Shown: positions 35,691 to 47,344 of the stretch, in pieces | Numbering within the stretch: position 1 is the stretch's first letter | Layout of the letters: every line of letters begins with the position of its first letter | Origin: Dasypus novemcinctus | Taxonomy: Eukaryota; Chordata; Mammalia; Cingulata; Dasypodidae | Length of the DNA: 64,000 nucleotides | Direction of reading: 5' to 3' | Assembly (NCBI RefSeq): GCF_030445035.2 | Contig: NC_080695.1 | Span: 51,663,954-51,727,953 of the forward strand | Notes under the pieces: generated by a model | Seen by the model: only the letters and a program-made list of their open reading frames with translations | Told to the model about the DNA's origin: nothing | The model's database searches: none | Translations under genes and position numbers: made by a program

Positions 35691-36085
35691 AGCTCTGAAT
35701 AGCCAAAGACATACTGAAAAAGAAAAATGAAATTGGAGGAATCACACTTCCTGACTTCCCCTACATTTTTGATGTAGCATTTATGTAATTTAAAGCTTCT
35801 TTCAAAATAAAATTTAAAAATAAAGATTGTGGCCCCTAAATGTTTGTGATTGTTTATATTACAAACATGGCTCAAGATGAATATCCTTGAATATATGACC
35901 CTTTGCCATCTATGAGACTATGTGCAGAAAATATTCATAGAATTGAATGGAACTAAGACAAAAATTATGTATACTCTTAATTTCAGTAGTTTTGAATCAA
36001 CATCACAAAAATGCCCTGCAAACAGTGTAGTAATAATTTACATAAGCAATATAATAGAATACATATTTCCCCATTCTCACTAAAA
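35691..36085. other. Unique AT-rich DNA
   Basis: No gene recognised. Confidence 0.3.
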
Positions 36086-36089
36086 TAAA

Positions 36090-36680
36090 ATAAAAAAATT
36101 CAGCCCTGTGCAGCTACTGTGGAAACCAGTTCTTCAAAACGTGACCTGGAAATTACATTCCAGGTATATTCCAAAAGAACTGGAAACTGGGACTTAGATA
36201 CCTGTACACCAACGTTTAGAGCAGCATTATTCACAATAGTTAAAAGACAGGGGTAAAACCCATGTGTTCTCCAATGGAAAATGGATAAGCAAAATGTGGT
36301 ATATATATAACAGAATATTATTACTCAGCCCTAAGAAGGAATGAAGTTCTAACACTTGCTACAATGTGGATGAATAGTGAAGACATCATATTGAGTGGAA
36401 TAAGTGAGACAGAAAAGGACAAATACTGTATGATTCTACTAAAGTGAAGTATCTAGATTAAGCAAATTCAGAGACAGAAAGTAGATCAGAGGTTGCCAGG
36501 ATCTATGGGTAAGAAGAATGGGGAGTTAATGCTTAATGGGTAGTTTCTGTTTTGGGAAATGGAAAAGCTTTGTAATGGATGGCGGTGATGGTAGCACATT
36601 GTACATGTAACTAATGCCACTGCATTGTACACTTTAAAATGGCAACTTTTGTTACATCTATGTTACCACAATAAAGGTAA
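36090..36680 (+). mobile_element. L1M-type 3' fragment, plus strand
   Basis: Recognised by AACAGAATATTATTACTCAGCC, AGACAGAAAAGGACAAATACTG and the end CATTGTACACTTTAAAATGGC followed by TTACCACAATAAA (each phrase is a landmark of old L1 3' ends). No open frame remains. Confidence 0.8.
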
Positions 36681-37240
36681 ACCACTCATTTATAGTAAAT
36701 TAAGGATTACCCTAATTTAGTTTGGCCTCATTTTAACCAGTCACATCTTCAAAGACCCTATTTTCAAATAGATCCCACATTCAGAGACTAGGAGTTGTAT
36801 ATGAACCTGCCTTGTTAGGGTCATAATTCAGCCCATAATTTCTGTCATAAACAATCTTCAGAGTTCAAAGTCGGAACTCTAATAAGAGCTCTTTAGAAAA
36901 CTTCATCTTCATTGTTTAAAGTTTTCTAGTCCAACTGCCCATAAAAAGATAAAAATGTTTCAGAATTCTTCAGACCTGAAATAATAAAGAAAATATATAC
37001 AGCAACACACAGACTATGCTCAGAGAGTCTCAACTAGGGAGGCAGTGAAAGACGATCAAGTATGTCACTTCCACAATATAGCAGGCTAAGACCTCAACAT
37101 AAAAGCAGCCTTCTGCTCCTGATCTACTTAAACACCTTCTCTAGTATCTTCTGAGCTAATGCCCCTTAACCCAACTTTTATGTGAACATGTATCAAATCA
37201 TGAAATATTCTAAGATAAACAAGATAAAGGGGTTCTTTCC
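36681..37240. other. Unique DNA with possible old repeat relic
   Basis: 36730-36840 (TCACATCTTCAAAGACCCTA, AATTCAGCCCATAATT) resembles a common ancient mammalian repeat that I cannot name. There is no gene. Confidence 0.3.
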
Positions 37241-37244
37241 ACTG

Positions 37245-37430
37245 TAAGCAAGGGTTCAGCAAGATCTTTTTGTAAAGGATCATATTAGTAAATATTTTCA
37301 GTCCCATGGGCCACACTGTCTGTTGCAACTATTCAAATCTCTGTTTCATCATGAAAGAAACCAGACAACAAGCAGGCATGGCCATATTCCAAAAATCTCA
37401 TGTACAAACAAGGGCAGTGGGCCAAATGCC
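37245..37430 (-). mobile_element. hAT-like relic, minus strand
   Basis: It begins AAGGGTTCAGCAAGATCTTTTTG and continues TAAATATTTTCAGTCCCATG and GGCCACACTGTCTGTTGCAACTA. This is the same family as 20163-20440 in reverse orientation, truncated. Confidence 0.55.
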
Positions 37431-37652
37431 GATCACTCAATTTTTATTAATTGACAAAACTATAATGTATTATTTTTCCAGAGCAGAAAAGATGCTTACT
37501 TAGAAAAATGAAAGAAATTGACCATTCCATAGAAATTAAAACCTGGGGATTCTGGAAGAAGGGATGTGTCTAAAGTTTTAGTTCCAAGAATTTTGACCCA
37601 GGTTTAGAGATGTACAAAATACACTGATAATTACCAAGTATTTATTACATGC

Positions 37653-38646
37653 TGTGACAATTTGAGATTATTTATGAACCCCAAAAAGAGAAAGGTTATA
37701 TTTGTAAACTTATCTGTTCCTTGGGTGTGATACCTTTGATAAGATTACTACTTAAGATTGCTTTCAGGGCTTTCTTTGATTGGACCACTGTCAGTATGGT
37801 GTGACTTGGATTGAGTTCCCCCCTTGCTGGGTTTGATATAAAAGAAAACACACTTGGAAGACACACAAGAGAGACCTTTGTCATTTTGATCTTGCCATGT
37901 GACAGAAAGAAGTCTCAAAGTTAAAACTGGTTTTATAGACCAGCGATATTGACCAGACTTTGAATGACGTTCCAATTGAGAGCTTTATTAGCCACATGGC
38001 AACTGCCTCATCCTACACAGAGGAGAGAGCAGCCCCAGGTTGCAGGGGAAGTTTGCTTATATAGGCCTTTAGGTTGGGGGGGGCAATAGCTCAGCAAGCA
38101 AGCACATACAGAAGGAGATGTTTGCAGTTAATTAAGTGCTGGGGATTCTATCAGGTGAGACAAGCAGTTGGGGAGTTTTTGTTATTTAAAAGGGTCTGGG
38201 TCAGGTTGGTCTTTTGGCAGGGGCTGACAAGACTTTCTACAGGAGGAGGATTTGAGATAAGGTTTTACAGTTGAGCAAGCTTGTTACAGAAGCAAGATAT
38301 ATGCGGTTAGGGGGCTGTGGAATTTTCCTCTTGGGTGGGGGTTGTCACAGGCTCCTACTTCTCCACACTGGGGGTAGACCATTTGCCTCATGGCTTACAG
38401 TTGACCATGGGAAGAGAGCCTGCTACTGGAAGCCCAGAGGGGAAGGCTGCACCCTCACAGAGATTGCCCACCATTTTGCCTCAACACCGCGGCAGCGAAG
38501 TTTGGTGAGGAAGCACCTCTCATGATACCTTGTGTTGGAGTTTCCACAGCCTTAGAACTATAAGCTTTTACCCCAATAAATGCTCTTTATGAAAGCCAAC
38601 AGATTTCTGGTACTTTGCACCCACACTCTTTTGGCAAACTAATACA
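37653..38646 (+). mobile_element. LTR family A (copy 2), split by another LTR
   Basis: Starts TGTGACAATTTGAGATTATTT and ends TTTTGGCAAACTAATACA. The first part (to about 37930) and last part (from about 38390) align with copy 4 at 57483-58086; the middle is a foreign LTR on the minus strand. Confidence 0.65.
37935..38390 (-). mobile_element. LTR nested in LTR family A
   Basis: On the minus strand a TATATAA-like box (38064-38058) is followed about 70 bp later by AATAAA (37989-37984), the spacing of an LTR U3/R region. The AGCTTTATT context resembles the LTR at 34781-35345, so the two may be related. The ends are not exact. Confidence 0.55.
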
Positions 38647-38654
38647 CAAGGTAA

Positions 38655-38725
38655 CATGTAATATTTTTCTCTGAACCTGTTTCTTATCTGTAAAATGGGG
38701 ATGTGAAAAACAGGTTCAAGGAGGT
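38655..38725 (+). mobile_element. MIR fragment
   Basis: CTGAACCTGTTTCTTATCTG followed by TAAAATGGGGATG matches the conserved MIR core. Confidence 0.55.
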
Positions 38726-39480
38726 TAGATTTTTTTTTTAGTTACAAATCCAGAGTGTGGGGAAGCTTAGCAGTTAAACACAGGCTGGGCTCTCTTCAAA
38801 GTTCACAGCACATAGATTTTGCACTCCCTTGGGTTTCTCTTTACTGTTCTGAAAGTGTTTGTTTATTTTTCTTCTATTGCCTGGACACAATGTAAAACAC
38901 CAAATACAGATGATACAATAACTCTTTGTTTAGCTGTAATGCAGGTTTCCCAACCCCCAAAGTTATACTTCACAGAGCAAATCTAAGATGTTAGAGTCTT
39001 TTCATCCACTAATATATCCCATGCAACAAAATATTTTACCTTAAATATTAATACAATTTTCTGTTTGAGATCCCTTAAATTAAACCACAGGACTATTCTA
39101 TAAAAGAACAGTGTGACTGAAATTACACTTAGTCTTGAATTCTATTTTTAGTTATCTCAATTGACTCATAACAGATATTCATAATTTATCTGTGCACACA
39201 ACAAGGAGAATTGATGGTACCAACTTGTTATCAATAGTTTAGGAGACTAGCAGTTTTAATATGTTTACAAGGCATAAAAATTCAAGGACAGAATATTCTA
39301 TAGTAATATCGATAGAAAATTTAAGTGAGGAAATTTAGGCAGAAATTTAACCTCTTTTAAGAATTTGGTGGGAATTCCCTTAGGGAAAATGAAACAAGAG
39401 TCTAAATTCTTTCTAGCTCATCTATTCTCTGCACAGGAATAGCAGCAAACAGTTACATCTTATTTACTAGCTGACACGTC
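38726..39480. other. Unique AT-rich DNA
   Basis: No gene or clear repeat seen. Confidence 0.3.
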
Positions 39481-39484
39481 TGTA

Positions 39485-39645
39485 CAGGTGTTAATCATTG
39501 CAACCCTAGAGAGGACTGTTGCCAACCCCATTGTACTGATGAAGAGAGGCTGGCCCTGGGGGTTAAGTAACTGGCTAGTGAATGAGGGTGGAGGCGCCTT
39601 AGGCTGCAAACCCAGGCAAACTGTATTGGGGTTGATGACTGTGCC
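39485..39645 (-). mobile_element. MIR SINE
   Basis: GTACTGATGAAGAGAGGCTG, GGTTAAGTAACTGGCTAGTGA and CTGCAAACCCAGGCAAACTG match MIR in reverse orientation. Confidence 0.7.
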
Positions 39646-41280
39646 TTGCAGGTGGCCCCAGCAAGCTCGGAGAAAGATCTTCCACCTTTGCTCACTGTCA
39701 TGGCTAAGGCAAATCAATTGACAATTCATCTGAGTTTGGGTTTAAATTCATTTCTTTTAAAGTTTAATCACAGAAAAGAGCTCCTGTTCCTGCAAGATAA
39801 GCTTTTGGAAGGCGCTGTGCTGTGCCCCTTTCTAAGGAACTACACATCCTTATTTCAGGGCCAGATTCCAATTTGTCTGCTTTTCTCAAAGGAGCAAAGA
39901 TCCCCCTGCCTTCAGGGGGCCCCTGGGCACATGGAGAGGCAGAGTATGACCCCCAAGGGCCAGGCCTGGCCCAGGAGTTTGAGGGCCTTTGCCCCCTGGC
40001 CTTGCACCACCACTCCTGCCTCCTGGGATGCCTGGCATGGGGCCGGGGTTGGGGGTGCCCCCACCCAGCCCACCTGACTCCAGGTGAGGTCCCACTGTGC
40101 GGGGCCTGGAAGGGAAGCCTCATGATCACCCCGGGGTCTCCTCGCCTTACCCCATCCCCACTCTGACTCTGCAGGAGTCTGGCCTTCCTGCCCCAGCCTG
40201 CCCCTTGCCTGTGGAGGAGAGGGGTGGTGGGGCAGGGGAAGGAGGGACTGGAGAGGGCTAGGGGCAGCGCCCTCTTCTTCCAGGGCCCCCTCTCCACACC
40301 CCTGCAGTTTGTCCTGGGTTTTTGGAACTGGCTCTATTTCACCACACACACCCCTGTTGGAGTCCAGTAATTGGTTTCACTTTCTTTCAGTTCCTCCTCT
40401 CTCTTTTATCCTCTTGTTCCCATGTGCCCCTTTCCAGCCATTGCTCATGCTTGGGCTTTCCCCACCTGTCCCCTGGCCCCGGCCTCCCAAACCTCTTTGG
40501 GGAGAAGACCTTACTTTGGGCCCTCAAGGTCTCTAGGACCTTCTTGAATGACATGTTAATTTCTCTTATTCCCTGGCAGGTATTCAGTCAAAAACCCACT
40601 TGCAAAGCACATAGAATATGCCACATAATCTGACAAGTATTTATTTGTAGAATTACGTTAGGAGTTCCTGTGTCCACGGCACCATCAGTCTGCAAAGTCT
40701 TTTACAGAGAGGACCTCATTCTCTGCAGAATCCTGAGGGGCTTCAGCTTAAAACTTCAGGGTTCCTCACTTACTGGGTTCCTTTTGTCACCCTAGGAGGG
40801 GCACTAGCATTGCTTTTGTACAGTTCTGTATTTTGTAAAATTGGCAAATCTAAAATAAAATTTTAAGCACACAGGTTAAGGCTGCTGTACCTTTCCAGTT
40901 TGATTTTTCTTCCTATGCTTGGAGAGGACTTGGGATTTTGCTTTGGTATTAAAAATTCTCTGTGGTGCTTAATGCATCCAAGAGCTCTGGCTAGAGATTT
41001 GTGGGGCCAGGGAGGTCCAGGAGTGGTGGTGGCTTGCAGGTCTTCTGAGGAAATGGCTCTAGAACCGAGTTTGAAAGATTTCTCAAGGAAATAAAGAGAA
41101 GTTCATTCCAGGCCTCCCAGCCCAAGGGAACAAAGTGGCCTTAACAAAGGGAGTGATGGAGGCAGAATGGGGTGAAGCCACCAGATCAATCCTGTGTGGC
41201 TGGAGCCCAGGGGTGAGGCTGACAGCACATGGCTCCTAATGCTTGTGTGGCCTGGGGAGACCCTCACGGCTTAGGTAGGC
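39646..41280. other. GC-richer unique DNA, no gene recognised
   Basis: 39900-40520 is about 60% GC and carries several overlapping long frames on both strands, none with recognisable domains. An AATAAA motif at 40853-40858 is preceded by TTTTGTACAGTTCTGTATTTT, which resembles the end of a 3'UTR on the plus strand. Evidence is too thin to call an exon. Confidence 0.3.
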
Positions 41281-41284
41281 TGTC

Positions 41285-41666
41285 CTGGAGAAGCCCTCAT
41301 TTCTGATACTGTAAGATCCCTTTGGGTTTTTTGATGCTGATGTAAAATCTAGCTGCTAGGCAGCTGAGCCTAGAGAGAAGCAAGCCCTGGGAGAGAGACA
41401 AGATGTCCCAGCCTATGGCTGAGATTGGAAGAAGCTGGGACCATGGAGCTTTGGGAGGAGGAAGACTGAGCCCTTGTGGACATCGTCCACCATCTTGAAA
41501 TGACACATGGCAATAGATTCAGGCTGAGAACGTACCTCTTGTGGCACCTTGAGTTGGGCACTTCAGGGTCTGGTCACTGTAAGCTTCTACCCCAAATAAA
41601 TATGCTTTATAAAAACCAACCAATTTCTGGTATTTTGCATCACAACTCATTTGGCTGGTTAATACA
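41285..41666 (+). mobile_element. LTR family A (copy 3), 5'-truncated
   Basis: The end ACCAACCAATTTCTGGTATT, then TTTGGCTGGTTAATACA, matches copies 1 and 5. It contains ACCCCAAATAAATATGC. The 5' end is not clear. Confidence 0.6.
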
Positions 41667-41725
41667 GAGGGTGGAAAAATCTTAACTATTACAGGACCAC
41701 AGTATATAAACCGATAACAAGTTTA

Positions 41726-42354
41726 TCTGTGGTATTAAAGTGGACTTACCCTGGCGAGCTGACAGGGAGGTGAAGAGGGTCAACCACCACACCAGGGAGC
41801 TAAGAGTGCCTACAGCTGCAAACAGGAGAATCGCATCCATCATCCATGTGGAATCTAAGCCCCCTCTTGATATAGAGGGGAACTGGACATGACCATTCTA
41901 GGGTCCACAGGATGGAGGAATAGAGTATAGATTACACTGGACTTACTGGTGTTCTGCTGGGGGACTATTGTGATTAGTAAGAGAAGAAATTTTAGTAGTG
42001 AACTGGAGTGAGTGGCCACAGTGGCTGCTGATGGAAGGAAGATGGAAGAAGAGATATGGTGTGGGGGCATTTTCAGGATTTGGAGTTGTCCTAGGTGGTG
42101 CTGCAGGGATGGATGCTGGATGTTGTGTTTCCTGCCATGGCCCACTGGGTGGACTGGGGGAGAGTGTAGACTACAACGTAGACCACTGTCCATATCATGC
42201 AGAGGTGCTCCAGAAGGTATTCGCCAGGTGCAGTGGATATTCCACAATGATGGAAGAAGTTGTTGATGTGGGAGGGTGGGGTGGATGTGGTGGGAGGTAT
42301 ATGGGACTGCATTTTTTAAAATGTATCATTTAAAAGAAAATAAACAAGAAAAAT
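41726..42354 (+). mobile_element. 5'-truncated L1 tail
   Basis: Aligns with the last 0.55 kb of the 1.5-kb tail (27736-29256) and its 41840-41990 part with other copies. Possible 7-bp duplication AAGTTTA at 41719-41725 and 42355-42361. A-rich tail ending AAACAAGAAAAAT. Confidence 0.75.
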
Positions 42355-42451
42355 AAGTTTAATGAGGGAGAGGTTAATTAGGAAGAGAAATGTCTAAAAG
42401 GGCCCCTTATAGGAACAATAATGAAAAAGTTTGAAAAATGCTATACTAGAA

Positions 42452-43125
42452 TAGTGCTGTCCAATAGAAATACAATGGGAGTCACATATATAATTTAAAA
42501 TTTTCTAGGAGATGAAAAGAACAGGTGAAAATGCAAAGAATATATTTTCTTTGATCCAAAATATCAAAAACATCCTTGCAACATGTAATAAACCTAAAAT
42601 GATTAATAAATGTGGCATTGGTGTGGGAAGGGTGGCCATGGTGGCTGCTGGGTGCAGGGAATGGGAGGAAGAGATGAGATGGGGAGGCATTTTCAGGACT
42701 TGGAGTTCTCCTGGGTGGTGCTTCACAGACAACTACGGGACATTGTAGATCCCCCCAGGGCCCACTGGATTGGACGTGGGAGAGTGTGGGCTATGATGTG
42801 GACAATTGACTATGGGGTGCAGCGATGCTCAGAGATGTACTTACCAGGTGCAATGGATGTGTCATGATGATGGGCGAGAGTGTTGCTGTGGGGGGAGTGG
42901 GGGTGGGGGTGGTGGGGTTGAATGGGACTTCATATTTTTTTAATGTAATATTTTTTTAAAAATGAATAAAAAATTAAAAATAAAAGAAATTTTACCTTCT
43001 GTTTTTCCACTCTATTTGAATCAAGTGAGTATGCTACACTTACAGCACATCTCAATTAAAACTGGTCACATTTCAATTGGTCAATAGCCATAAGTAGCTA
43101 GTGGCTACTCTACTGGACAGCACAG
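42452..43125. mobile_element. hAT-like DNA transposon, split by an L1 tail
   Basis: Inverted ends: AGTGCTGTCCAATAGAA at the left and TACTGGACAGCACAG at the right. Internal phrases (AATTTAAAATTTTCTAGGAG, CACTTACAGCACATCTCAATT, GTAGCTAGTGGCTACT) match a common ancient mammalian DNA transposon. An 8-bp duplication is no longer readable. The family is not named. Confidence 0.7.
42612..42985 (+). mobile_element. Short L1 tail inside the DNA transposon
   Basis: Closely matches 28880-29250 (for example CCCCCCAGGGCCCACTGGAT, GCAATGGATGTGTCATGATG) and ends with an A-rich tail. It is a 5'-truncated L1 insertion, younger than its host element. Confidence 0.85.
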
Positions 43126-43685
43126 TTCTTGACATTCCTTGGTGTTGTCCAGTCATCCACTGAGTTTGGATTCTGAAGAGCAGCTAGAGAACAAGGACAG
43201 CCTTGGTTGGTTTATGGCCAGGCTTGGAAGTGCCAAACCTCACTTCCATCCATATTCCTTTGCCCAGAAACCAGTCATGTGGCCCTATCCTAATTGCACA
43301 GTGTTGGGTGTTGGAACTGGGAAATATAGTCTACCTCTGTGCCCGGCAAGAAGTAGGATTGGTTAGAATCAAGGCAATCTCTGCTGCAGCCCACCCCATG
43401 CTCTCCAAATATCCATAATAGAGCCCAGATTCAAGGGGAGGGGATATAGACCATACCTTTCAAAGGGAAGAAAGTCAAAGAATTTCAGGACTATGTATAA
43501 ATGAGCCACAAGAAATTTAGGGACCATTGTTTAAAATAGCCTTCAGATATCTATTTTATTAGAGAAATTGGTTTTTCACAGATTGGAATGTCATTTCCCC
43601 ACCTTTCTACTGTCAAAAGACTGCCCATTCCTTAAAGATTTTAAATTGATTTTCCTTCTATTTCCTCTCAGTTACAATTAATCCT
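43126..43685. other. Unique DNA
   Basis: No gene recognised. Confidence 0.3.
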
Positions 43686-43689
43686 GGCC

Positions 43690-43870
43690 TCTTCTACTCT
43701 TCTGTAGCCTAGCTTACCTAGCCTTGCTTCCTCTGTTTCCACCATTGCACTGTAAACCACTGGACGGTAAAATTTAGAGTTAATCAATTTTCAGTCTTCA
43801 TAGGGCCTGACAGATTGCACCATACATAGCAAGTGCTCAGTACATGAATGACAAATAAAGGATTGATAAT
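43690..43870 (+). mobile_element. LINE-2 3' fragment
   Basis: GGCCTGACAGATTGCACCAT, then AGCAAGTGCTCAGTACATGAATGA, matches the end of L2. Confidence 0.55.
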
Positions 43871-44785
43871 AAGGCAGCTGGAAAGGGCAGAAAGAAGAGA
43901 AAGAGGGATCAGAGCAGGCAAGAGTCCCATTTTCTGTTTGAGACCTCAGGCTATATGGTTGGACATTGCCTCCTCTTAAATAATAACCAGGTGAATTTAT
44001 GATAACCAAACATCTAGAAAGAGGAAGTATTGTTAGAAAATGCATCACTTTTCCCTCTGTTGGGTCATAAGTATTTCTGTGGCTTCAAAGGTTCTAGCTC
44101 AGGGCAATAATGAATGATTTTTTATGTAATACAGCAAACAGATAACTTGACATATATTCCTTATGTGGGAGTCTTTCCTAAGAGAGGCATTTATAATAAT
44201 AATAATAATACCTCCAACCTCTTGTTATTTAAAAAGTCAAATAGTAGTTAGGCCCAGGCACTGTCTCACTCACATTTGATTATAAATTCTCTCCTAGCTT
44301 TATATTCCTAAACAGTTTGCAAGGCACAATTTACTAAGCACAGCCCAAAAATGTGGCAGCAGTTCCAAAACTGAGATCTGAGTTTGACTCATTAATAAAT
44401 GTTGCCACTCCATCAGTCTCAGAAGACAAGCAGTGATCAAAGCTTCTTGAGAAGAGAGAGTGTTTTATTTTTCTGAATCTCCTTCAAAGCCTTATTTACA
44501 GCTGAATCCCTAACACAGACAGTGAAAAACTTTTATCCCCACTTAGGGCCAATCTTGTGTCTTGGGTGGACTTGTACCAGTTTAGCCTGGGACTAGATCA
44601 TGATGTGTAATATGCTGTGACCCATTTCTCCAGAAATAGACATGGTCTGTTAAAATCACCTTGCTCAGGTTTTCTTGTGTTTCAGAGGGTAAAGACTTGA
44701 TACTAAACCAAAGGGACAAAACCAAGAGTTCAGCCTAATTCATATCAGCCAGACTAACAGCCACACACTGGTTATCCCCTCTTCT
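43871..44785. other. Unique DNA with a (TAA)n run
   Basis: No gene recognised. (TAA)n microsatellite at 44191-44210. Confidence 0.3.
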
Positions 44786-44789
44786 CCAC

Positions 44790-45425
44790 CCCAACCATCT
44801 CTGTCTTCATTATTTCTCACTTGGACTACAGCAGCAGTCTCCTTGCCCTTTGCCATGTCTCTAGTCTCTCTCTGCCTCCAATTCATGGTCTGCAGTCTGC
44901 CAGGATGTTATTTCTCTCTCTTTTTTTAAAGATTTATTTATATATTTATTTCTCTCCCCTTCCCGCCTCCACCCCAGTTGTCTGTTCTCTGTGTCTATTT
45001 GCTGCGCCTTCTTCTTTGTCCACCTCTGTTGTCAGCATCATGGGAATCTCTGTATCTTTTTGTCGTGTCATCTCTCTGTGTCAGCTCTCCGTGTGTGCGG
45101 CACCATTCCTGGACAGGCTGCACTTTCTTTTGTGCTGGTCGGCTCTCCTTACAGGGCACACTCCTTGCATGTGGGGCTCCCCTATGTGGGGTACATCCCT
45201 GCGTGGCAAGGCACTCCTTGCATGTATCAGTGCTGCACATGGGCCAGCTCTTCACAGGCCAAGGAGGCCCGGGGTTTGAACCATGGACCTCCTATGTGGT
45301 AGACAGATGCCCTAACCACTGGGCCCAAGTCCGCCACCAGGATGTTATTTCTAAGGCTCACCTTCCTTTCCTTAAAACTTTGTAATAACTGCTCATGATC
45401 TTCAGAATAAAGTGGCAGAAGGTTA
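44790..45425 (+). mobile_element. LINE-2 fragment interrupted by a SINE
   Basis: TTGGACTACAGCAGCAGTCTCC and TTCATGGTCTGCAGTCTGCC on the left and TTAAAACTTTGTAATAACTG with TCTTCAGAATAAAGTGGCAG on the right are consecutive L2 landmarks. The SINE at 44916-45336 separates them. Confidence 0.65.
44916..45336 (-). mobile_element. tRNA-derived DAS-type SINE with 16-bp duplication
   Basis: Flanked by CCAGGATGTTATTTCT at 44900-44915 and 45337-45352. Read on the minus strand it starts GCGGACTTGGGCCCAGTGGT, has A box TGGTTAGGGCA and B box GGTTCAAACCCC, a long (about 340 bp) non-tRNA body, and ends in an A/T-rich tail (plus 44921-44955). The type is characteristic of armadillos and is the best taxonomic clue in the window. 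Confidence 0.9.
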
Positions 45426-46248
45426 GGAAGAAGATAAGAAATTGTTACTCAGTACTGAATGTGTGCCAAACACTTTTCCATCTGCTTAATCAGTACCACC
45501 ATCCACCCAGTTGCTGAAGCCAAAATTCAACTTCTTTTTCCATCACCAACTCCTGACATTCCTCTGCAAGTTCTGATACTCTCACTCCAAAACATGTTAA
45601 ACATCTATCAATGTTTTTTAAAATCTCCCCACAACCACACCCACCCTAGGTCCAGTAGCTTCCTAGAGCAGTGCATGCTGGGGTGGGCCCCCGACTCCCC
45701 CTTCAGGATGGAACCACTCATTCCTCCAGTTGCTGGGAAAGTTTGCTGCTGTTGTATCTTAGCTGAGAAACTCCATGGCTGAAAAGACCTGCCTTACCCA
45801 AGGTTATGTCCCCTCCCTGCGGTCAACCCTCATGCAATGATTGCTTAATGTGGAGATAAAAAGGACTGGTCTCTTTGCCCAAATTTGGGATAATTCTGAA
45901 GGGCCATCCCAGCTTCAAGAACCCCAGGTTTCAATGGAGTCCCTTGAAGCAACTGCGTCATGATTGAATTTCTCTGTCTGCCCAACCTTATTTTTCTCAC
46001 TGCCCCTTGGGTGTGTTGCCTAGAGGACATGCCAGTGAACTTCCTGTGGGCAAATATCCCTCTCAGAATCTCCTTCCCAAGGGGCTTGACCTGTTACACA
46101 TATCTAGTTTCTATTCTACCCCCTCTGTTGTGGGGCAACCATACAATTTGGATGGGATCAACCACACTCTTGGCTCTGGGATGGAATCTTACTAGCTTAC
46201 AGCTGTCAGCAGAACTCTTTCTCCCTTGCAGCAGTTATTGGCTCAGGA
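45426..46248. other. Unassigned DNA, possibly older ERV/LTR
   Basis: 45640-46248 lacks a gene and contains LTR-like phrases, but boundaries cannot be set. It is the left flank of the provirus and joins 52684 onward in the empty site. Confidence 0.3.
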
Positions 46249-46715
46249 TGTTGGGGAATAAAAAGCATAACCTTGCAAAATATCTAACAAGTCAGTCCTG
46301 CCCCCACTTCTGTGGATCAACCTGTGAGGGCATCACCTTGCAGGAGAGTATCAAATACACAACTTCTGCCCCTGTTTCTGTAGATCAGCCTGTGGAAACA
46401 TGGTCTAGTAGAAAGATATCAAATGCGTGACTTCACCCCTCACTTCTGTAAATCAACCTGCAAAATTGCAGCTACATTCTGCCTCTGCAACCCCACTGCT
46501 TACAAAATTTCACCTAGTATTGCATTAGCCAATCAACAAAAGTTGTGTTGATCCCACCAGAAATCCTATAAAAACCTATGAGAACTGAAAAATTGGGCTC
46601 AGAATTTGGAGATTGACTCTCCTCTGGGCCCACACATAAGAAAATTATCCATCCACCTTTCTGGCATGCTGGTTGAGAGTTTCTATGGTTCAGAACTTCT
46701 GGCTTTGCTGTAACA
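46249..46715 (+). repeat. 5' LTR of the provirus
   Basis: 467 bp, TGTTGGGG to TGTAACA. TATA-type box CCTATAAAAACC near 46565. Three 66-bp direct repeats in U3 (see next entry), where the 3' LTR has two. Confidence 0.92.
46271..46465 (+). repeat. Three 66-bp direct repeats in U3
   Basis: Units start at 46271 (CCTTGCAAAATATC), 46336 (CCTTGCAGGAGAGTATC) and 46402 (GGTCTAGTAGAAAGATATC). Each ends with CTTCTGT(G/A)(G/A)ATCA(A/G)CCTG. The position upstream of the TATA box is that of gammaretroviral enhancer repeats. Confidence 0.85.
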
Positions 46716-46716
46716 T

Positions 46717-46735
46717 TTGATTCCCTGACCTGGAA
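46717..46735 (+). promoter_or_regulatory. Primer binding site, tRNA-Glu-like
   Basis: TTGATTCCCTGACCTGG directly follows the 5' LTR. It matches the complement of the tRNA-Glu 3' end (TGGTTCCCTGACCGGG) except for about two bases. Confidence 0.7.
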
Positions 46736-47340
46736 ACCCAACAGAGTTGACCCTTTGAGCCTGCAGTTTGGGGCTGGTGGGCATGGCCTGGAGAGATCTC
46801 CACACGAACAAGGCAGCAACAACTGTCCTCTTAATGGGGCCTGCTTCAGGGAAAGGATCCCTGTGGGCCGCCTCCTCCACCCTGGTCTGACTCAGTGGAG
46901 AGGTAGATTGAACATCAGGAATCATCAGAAATGTAAAGCCCCTGGGTTCTGAGTCCCAGTCTGGCCCATCTCTAGACGGAAGTGGAGATTGATCACCTTC
47001 CAACATCTTGAGATTTGAAAGTCCAGATAGGACAGTCCCTTGGGGGGACTGCATAACCTCTGAGTGATTGAGGGAATGAATGGGGACTGCAGAGGCTTGC
47101 CTCACTGATCCAGTTTATGGCTCCACGGCATGTGCTACGGAGTGTGAGTGGGCCCCAACCTGCATTCCGCGGCCATGTCATATGGTGTAACAGCTAATCT
47201 GGACTCTACAGAGACACCCTAGCTAAGATGAGCCACAGGTCTCATGAGAGATGTGGATAGGCAGGCATCTGAGTGGCCTCATGAAGGGCCCCCCTCCTTT
47301 GTTTGTCCTGTGACGCCAGTTCAGGGATGGGATCATCACA
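46736..47340 (+). other. Proviral leader
   Basis: Between primer site and gag. Non-coding; would hold the splice donor and packaging region. I cannot place them precisely. Confidence 0.5.
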
Positions 47341-47344
47341 GTCC

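Noticed and set aside
39764-40349. Overlapping frames of 145-177 codons on the minus strand and 114-143 on the plus strand
   Set aside because: GC-rich DNA gives long frames on both strands; composition is low complexity and no splice context supports one of them.
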